Source: Crocinitomicaceae bacterium
Lineage (GTDB): Bacteria > Bacteroidota > Bacteroidia > Flavobacteriales_D > Crocinitomicaceae
NCBI GenBank assembly: GCA_027084145.1
Contig: JALWLM010000254.1
Location: 1-15,451 of the forward strand
Direction: 5' to 3'
DNA: 15,451 nucleotides
Part shown: piece after piece, positions 13,289 through 15,451 of the stretch
Layout of the letters: each line of letters begins with the position of its first letter
Numbering within the stretch: position 1 is the first letter of the stretch
Notes under the pieces: generated by a model
Told to the model about the DNA's origin: nothing
What the model saw: the letters and a program-made list of their open reading frames with translations, nothing else
The model's database searches: none
Program-made: the position numbers and the translations under genes

Positions 13289-15307
13289 ATGATAAGATAT
13301 TTTTCTTTTTTCATTCTTTTATTCTCAATATTATCATGCTCTATTGCTCAACAACAATATTCTACAAAAAACAAAAAAGCTATTAAATTATTTGAAGCAG
13401 GAAAAAAAGCTCCCGGAGAAACGATTGATTCGGAAACAAGAGGTCCTAATTATCGTCAAGGCATCAAACTTCTTAATCAAGCTTTAGAAAAAGATCCCAA
13501 CTTTTGGGAAGCCCATATGGTTGTGGGAGAATTCTGTGAATATCTGGGGGATTATGAGTGCGCTATTGAACATTACAAAAAAGCATTAGCCATAAATCCT
13601 CAAAAAAACACAACAGGAAGCACTTATTTTTATTTAGCCAACCTCCAACAAGCTGTAGGTCAATATGAGGATGCAATCAAAAACATTGATCTCTTTTTAC
13701 AATTCAAAAGAGCTAATCCTGAGTTAATTAAAAGAGCTTATCTAATTCGGGCAAATAGTGAATTTGCTATCGAAGCAATGAGAAACCCTGTAGATTTTAC
13801 TCCTATTAACATAGGTCCGGGAATCAACACTGCTCAACCGGAATATTTTCCCACAATTACCGTTGATGGTAAAACACTTTTATTCACACGTAGAATTAAA
13901 GACAATCGAGTAAATGGCCCTTTTAAAGAACAAGAAGACTTCTTTGTTTCTCATCTCAATGATAAAAACATTTGGGAGACGGCTGTTCCAATGCCTAAAA
14001 ATATTAATACTGTTAATAACGAAGGTGCCCCCACAATATCTTCTGACGGCCGAGAATTGATTTTTATAGCTTGTCCTAATCTAGAGGGAGAATATGGTCA
14101 TGGAAGGAATGGACGAGGTAGTTGTGATTTATTCTATACCAAAAAGTTAGGAAAAAGATGGTTGGACCCTATCAACTTACCGGGTAAAGTAAACAGCTAC
14201 CATTGGGAAACACAACCTTCTCTTTCATCTGATGGGAAAACCCTTTATTTTATTAGAGGGATAAAAGGTCGTGGCAATCGAAAGAACTCTGATATTTATG
14301 TCGCTCACAGAAATGATGACGGGACATGGGGGGAAGCTCAACCTTTGCCACCTCACATCAACACACCTGACCAAGAAGAATCTGTCCTCATTCATCCGGA
14401 TGGACGAACGCTTTATTTTGCTTCCAGAGGTCATGTCGGAATGGGAGGCTCTGACATTTATGTCACAAGAATGGATGACAACGGTAATTGGTCAAAACCT
14501 GAGAATTTAGGCTATCCTATCAATACAAAATATGATGAAAATTCTTTACTCGTTTCTCCTGATGGGGAAATAGCTTTCTTTGCATCAGACAGAAAAGGAG
14601 GATACGGAGATTTAGATATTTACTATTTTATAATGCCTAAGCATTTAAGGCCCACAAAAACTTTGTATTTTACAGGACTGGTCTTTGATAAAGACACTAA
14701 AATGCCACTTGGTGCCAAATTCCAACTCATTGACCTAAAAACAGGCAAAGAAGTAATTGTTTCCAAATCAGATAAAATTACCGGAGAATTTATGGTGTCT
14801 CTGCCTATTAATCGTTCTTATGCATTAAATGTTTCGGTTCCGGGATATGCTTTTTTCTCGAAAAACTTTGATATGATACAAAAAGAAAATCAAGATGCAG
14901 TTCATATGGATGTTCCAATGACTCCATTAACGGACAACTCTCCTATTGTATTAGATAACGTGTTTTTTGATTTAGACAAGTCTAATTTAAGACCCGAATC
15001 TTATGTAGAACTGGATAAACTTGTTGAATTCTTAAAAAAGAACCCAAATATAAAAATTGAAATCGGAGGCCATACGGATTCCAGAGGTAGTGCAGAACGA
15101 AATAAAATTCTATCTAAAAACAGAGCAAAAGCGGTTTACAACTATCTTATCAACAAAGGAGTTTTACCTTCCAGATTAAGTTATAAAGGCTATGGTGCTT
15201 CTCAACCTATTTATACGGATAAACAAATTGAGAATATGAAAACCGAAGAAGAAAAAGAAAAAGCACACCAAATGAACCGAAGAACAGAATATAAAGTTGT
15301 TCAATAA
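13289..15307 (+). CDS. PorE-like lipoprotein: TPR, beta-propeller, CRD and OmpA domains
   Basis: This protein has 672 residues. A lipoprotein-type signal peptide has Cys17 (LFSILSC). Two or three TPR repeats lie at about 54-165 (YRQGIKLLNQALEKDPNFWE, YECAIEHYKKALAINPQ, YEDAIKNIDLFL). PD40/WD40-like propeller blades at about 185-450 carry repeated SSDGK.LYF and SDIY motifs. A carboxypeptidase-regulatory-like sandwich covers about 455-545 (LYFTGLVFDKDTKMPLGAKF). An OmpA-C peptidoglycan-binding domain covers about 550-672 (VFFDLDKSNLRPES, GGHTDSRGSAERN, LSKNRAKAVYNYL, NRRTEYKV). This order is that of PorE, the T9SS protein proposed to link the outer-membrane machinery to the cell wall. Flavobacteria also carry paralogues with the same plan next to PorP/SprF proteins, so the exact orthologue is uncertain. 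It is periplasm-facing, anchored by lipid and by peptidoglycan binding. It directly follows queE. Confidence 0.85.
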   Translation: MIRYFSFFILLFSILSCSIAQQQYSTKNKKAIKLFEAGKKAPGETIDSETRGPNYRQGIKLLNQALEKDPNFWEAHMVVGEFCEYLGDYECAIEHYKKALAINPQKNTTGSTYFYLANLQQAVGQYEDAIKNIDLFLQFKRANPELIKRAYLIRANSEFAIEAMRNPVDFTPINIGPGINTAQPEYFPTITVDGKTLLFTRRIKDNRVNGPFKEQEDFFVSHLNDKNIWETAVPMPKNINTVNNEGAPTISSDGRELIFIACPNLEGEYGHGRNGRGSCDLFYTKKLGKRWLDPINLPGKVNSYHWETQPSLSSDGKTLYFIRGIKGRGNRKNSDIYVAHRNDDGTWGEAQPLPPHINTPDQEESVLIHPDGRTLYFASRGHVGMGGSDIYVTRMDDNGNWSKPENLGYPINTKYDENSLLVSPDGEIAFFASDRKGGYGDLDIYYFIMPKHLRPTKTLYFTGLVFDKDTKMPLGAKFQLIDLKTGKEVIVSKSDKITGEFMVSLPINRSYALNVSVPGYAFFSKNFDMIQKENQDAVHMDVPMTPLTDNSPIVLDNVFFDLDKSNLRPESYVELDKLVEFLKKNPNIKIEIGGHTDSRGSAERNKILSKNRAKAVYNYLINKGVLPSRLSYKGYGASQPIYTDKQIENMKTEEEKEKAHQMNRRTEYKVVQ

Positions 15308-15364
15308 GTTTTACTTTTTCATATTTTATTCTTAACTTTATCAAGTATCATTCTTCTTTATGAG

Positions 15365-15451
15365 ATGAAGAAAATACTTTTTATCATCACCTTATTAATG
15401 ACCGGTTCCTTGTTTGCTCAAAAACAAACAGGAATAGAAACCGACATTAAT
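15365..15451 (+). CDS. Secreted protein, 5' fragment cut by window edge
   Basis: The ATG at 15365 opens a frame of 29 codons that runs off the window. It starts with a signal peptide (MKKILFIITLLMTGSLFA, then QKQTG), so the product is exported; nothing else can be said. The overlapping ATG at 15360 stops after two codons. A near-match TAACTTTA box lies at 15333-15340. The gene is 57 bases after the PorE-like stop, so it may share that transcript. PorP/SprF barrels often follow such OmpA proteins, but the visible part is too short to judge. Confidence 0.6.
   Translation, partial: MKKILFIITLLMTGSLFAQKQTGIETDIN

Noticed and set aside
1..15451. CRISPR arrays, transposons, integrase sites, tRNA or rRNA genes
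   Set aside because: No regularly spaced repeats, transposase frames, terminal inverted repeats or tRNA-like cloverleaf sequences were seen on either strand.

Overview
The window looks like a low-GC Bacteroidota chromosome, most like the Flavobacteriia. The evidence is three secreted proteins with type IX secretion system (T9SS) C-terminal sorting domains, two TonB-dependent receptors, a PorE-like TPR/beta-propeller/OmpA protein, and promoter boxes of the Bacteroidetes TAnnTTTG type in place of sigma-70 boxes. No species can be named from the sequence.

Layout. Positions 1-909 (minus) carry a GH26-like glycosidase open to the left edge; its first ~50 residues resemble the end of another GH26 domain, so its 5' part is probably missing. 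Positions 951-1739 (plus) encode an outer-membrane beta-barrel protein, followed by a terminator and then a 3-hydroxybutyryl-CoA dehydrogenase (1835-2734), which ends at a terminator shared with a convergent operon.

The core is a minus-strand vitamin B12 locus. A cobalamin riboswitch (aptamer about 8527-8682, with a TATTTTTG promoter box at its 5' edge) precedes, in transcription order: a DUF4465 T9SS-sorted protein (8410-7445), a BtuB-like TonB receptor (7383-5401), a BtuG-like beta-propeller lipoprotein (5414-4356), a second T9SS-sorted surface protein (4338-3364) and a TPMT-family methyltransferase (3367-2789). Short gaps and overlaps (14 bp and an ATGA overlap) tie most of the genes together. 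An intrinsic-terminator-like hairpin sits between the first gene and btuB. The riboswitch shows a P13 hairpin whose loop can pair with loop L5, and a 12-codon ORF starts just after it. My reading is a corrinoid capture and import system in which the surface accessory proteins are partly delivered by T9SS.

Upstream on the same strand is a second surface pair: a PCMD-like T9SS-sorted protein (12133-11198), with a good TTG-N19-TATTTTTG promoter, and an 802-residue TonB receptor (11115-8707) that begins with TTG. It runs almost into the riboswitch promoter with no visible terminator; its substrate is unknown.

On the plus strand, 12236-12598 is a small unrecognised helical protein ending at a cUUCGg terminator. 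It is followed by queE (12663-13277) and the PorE-like lipoprotein (13289-15307), probably co-transcribed, and by the first 29 codons of a secreted protein cut by the right edge. Intergenic space is small. The only gap near 300 bases (8411-8706) is filled by the riboswitch, its expression platform and the leader of the B12 operon.
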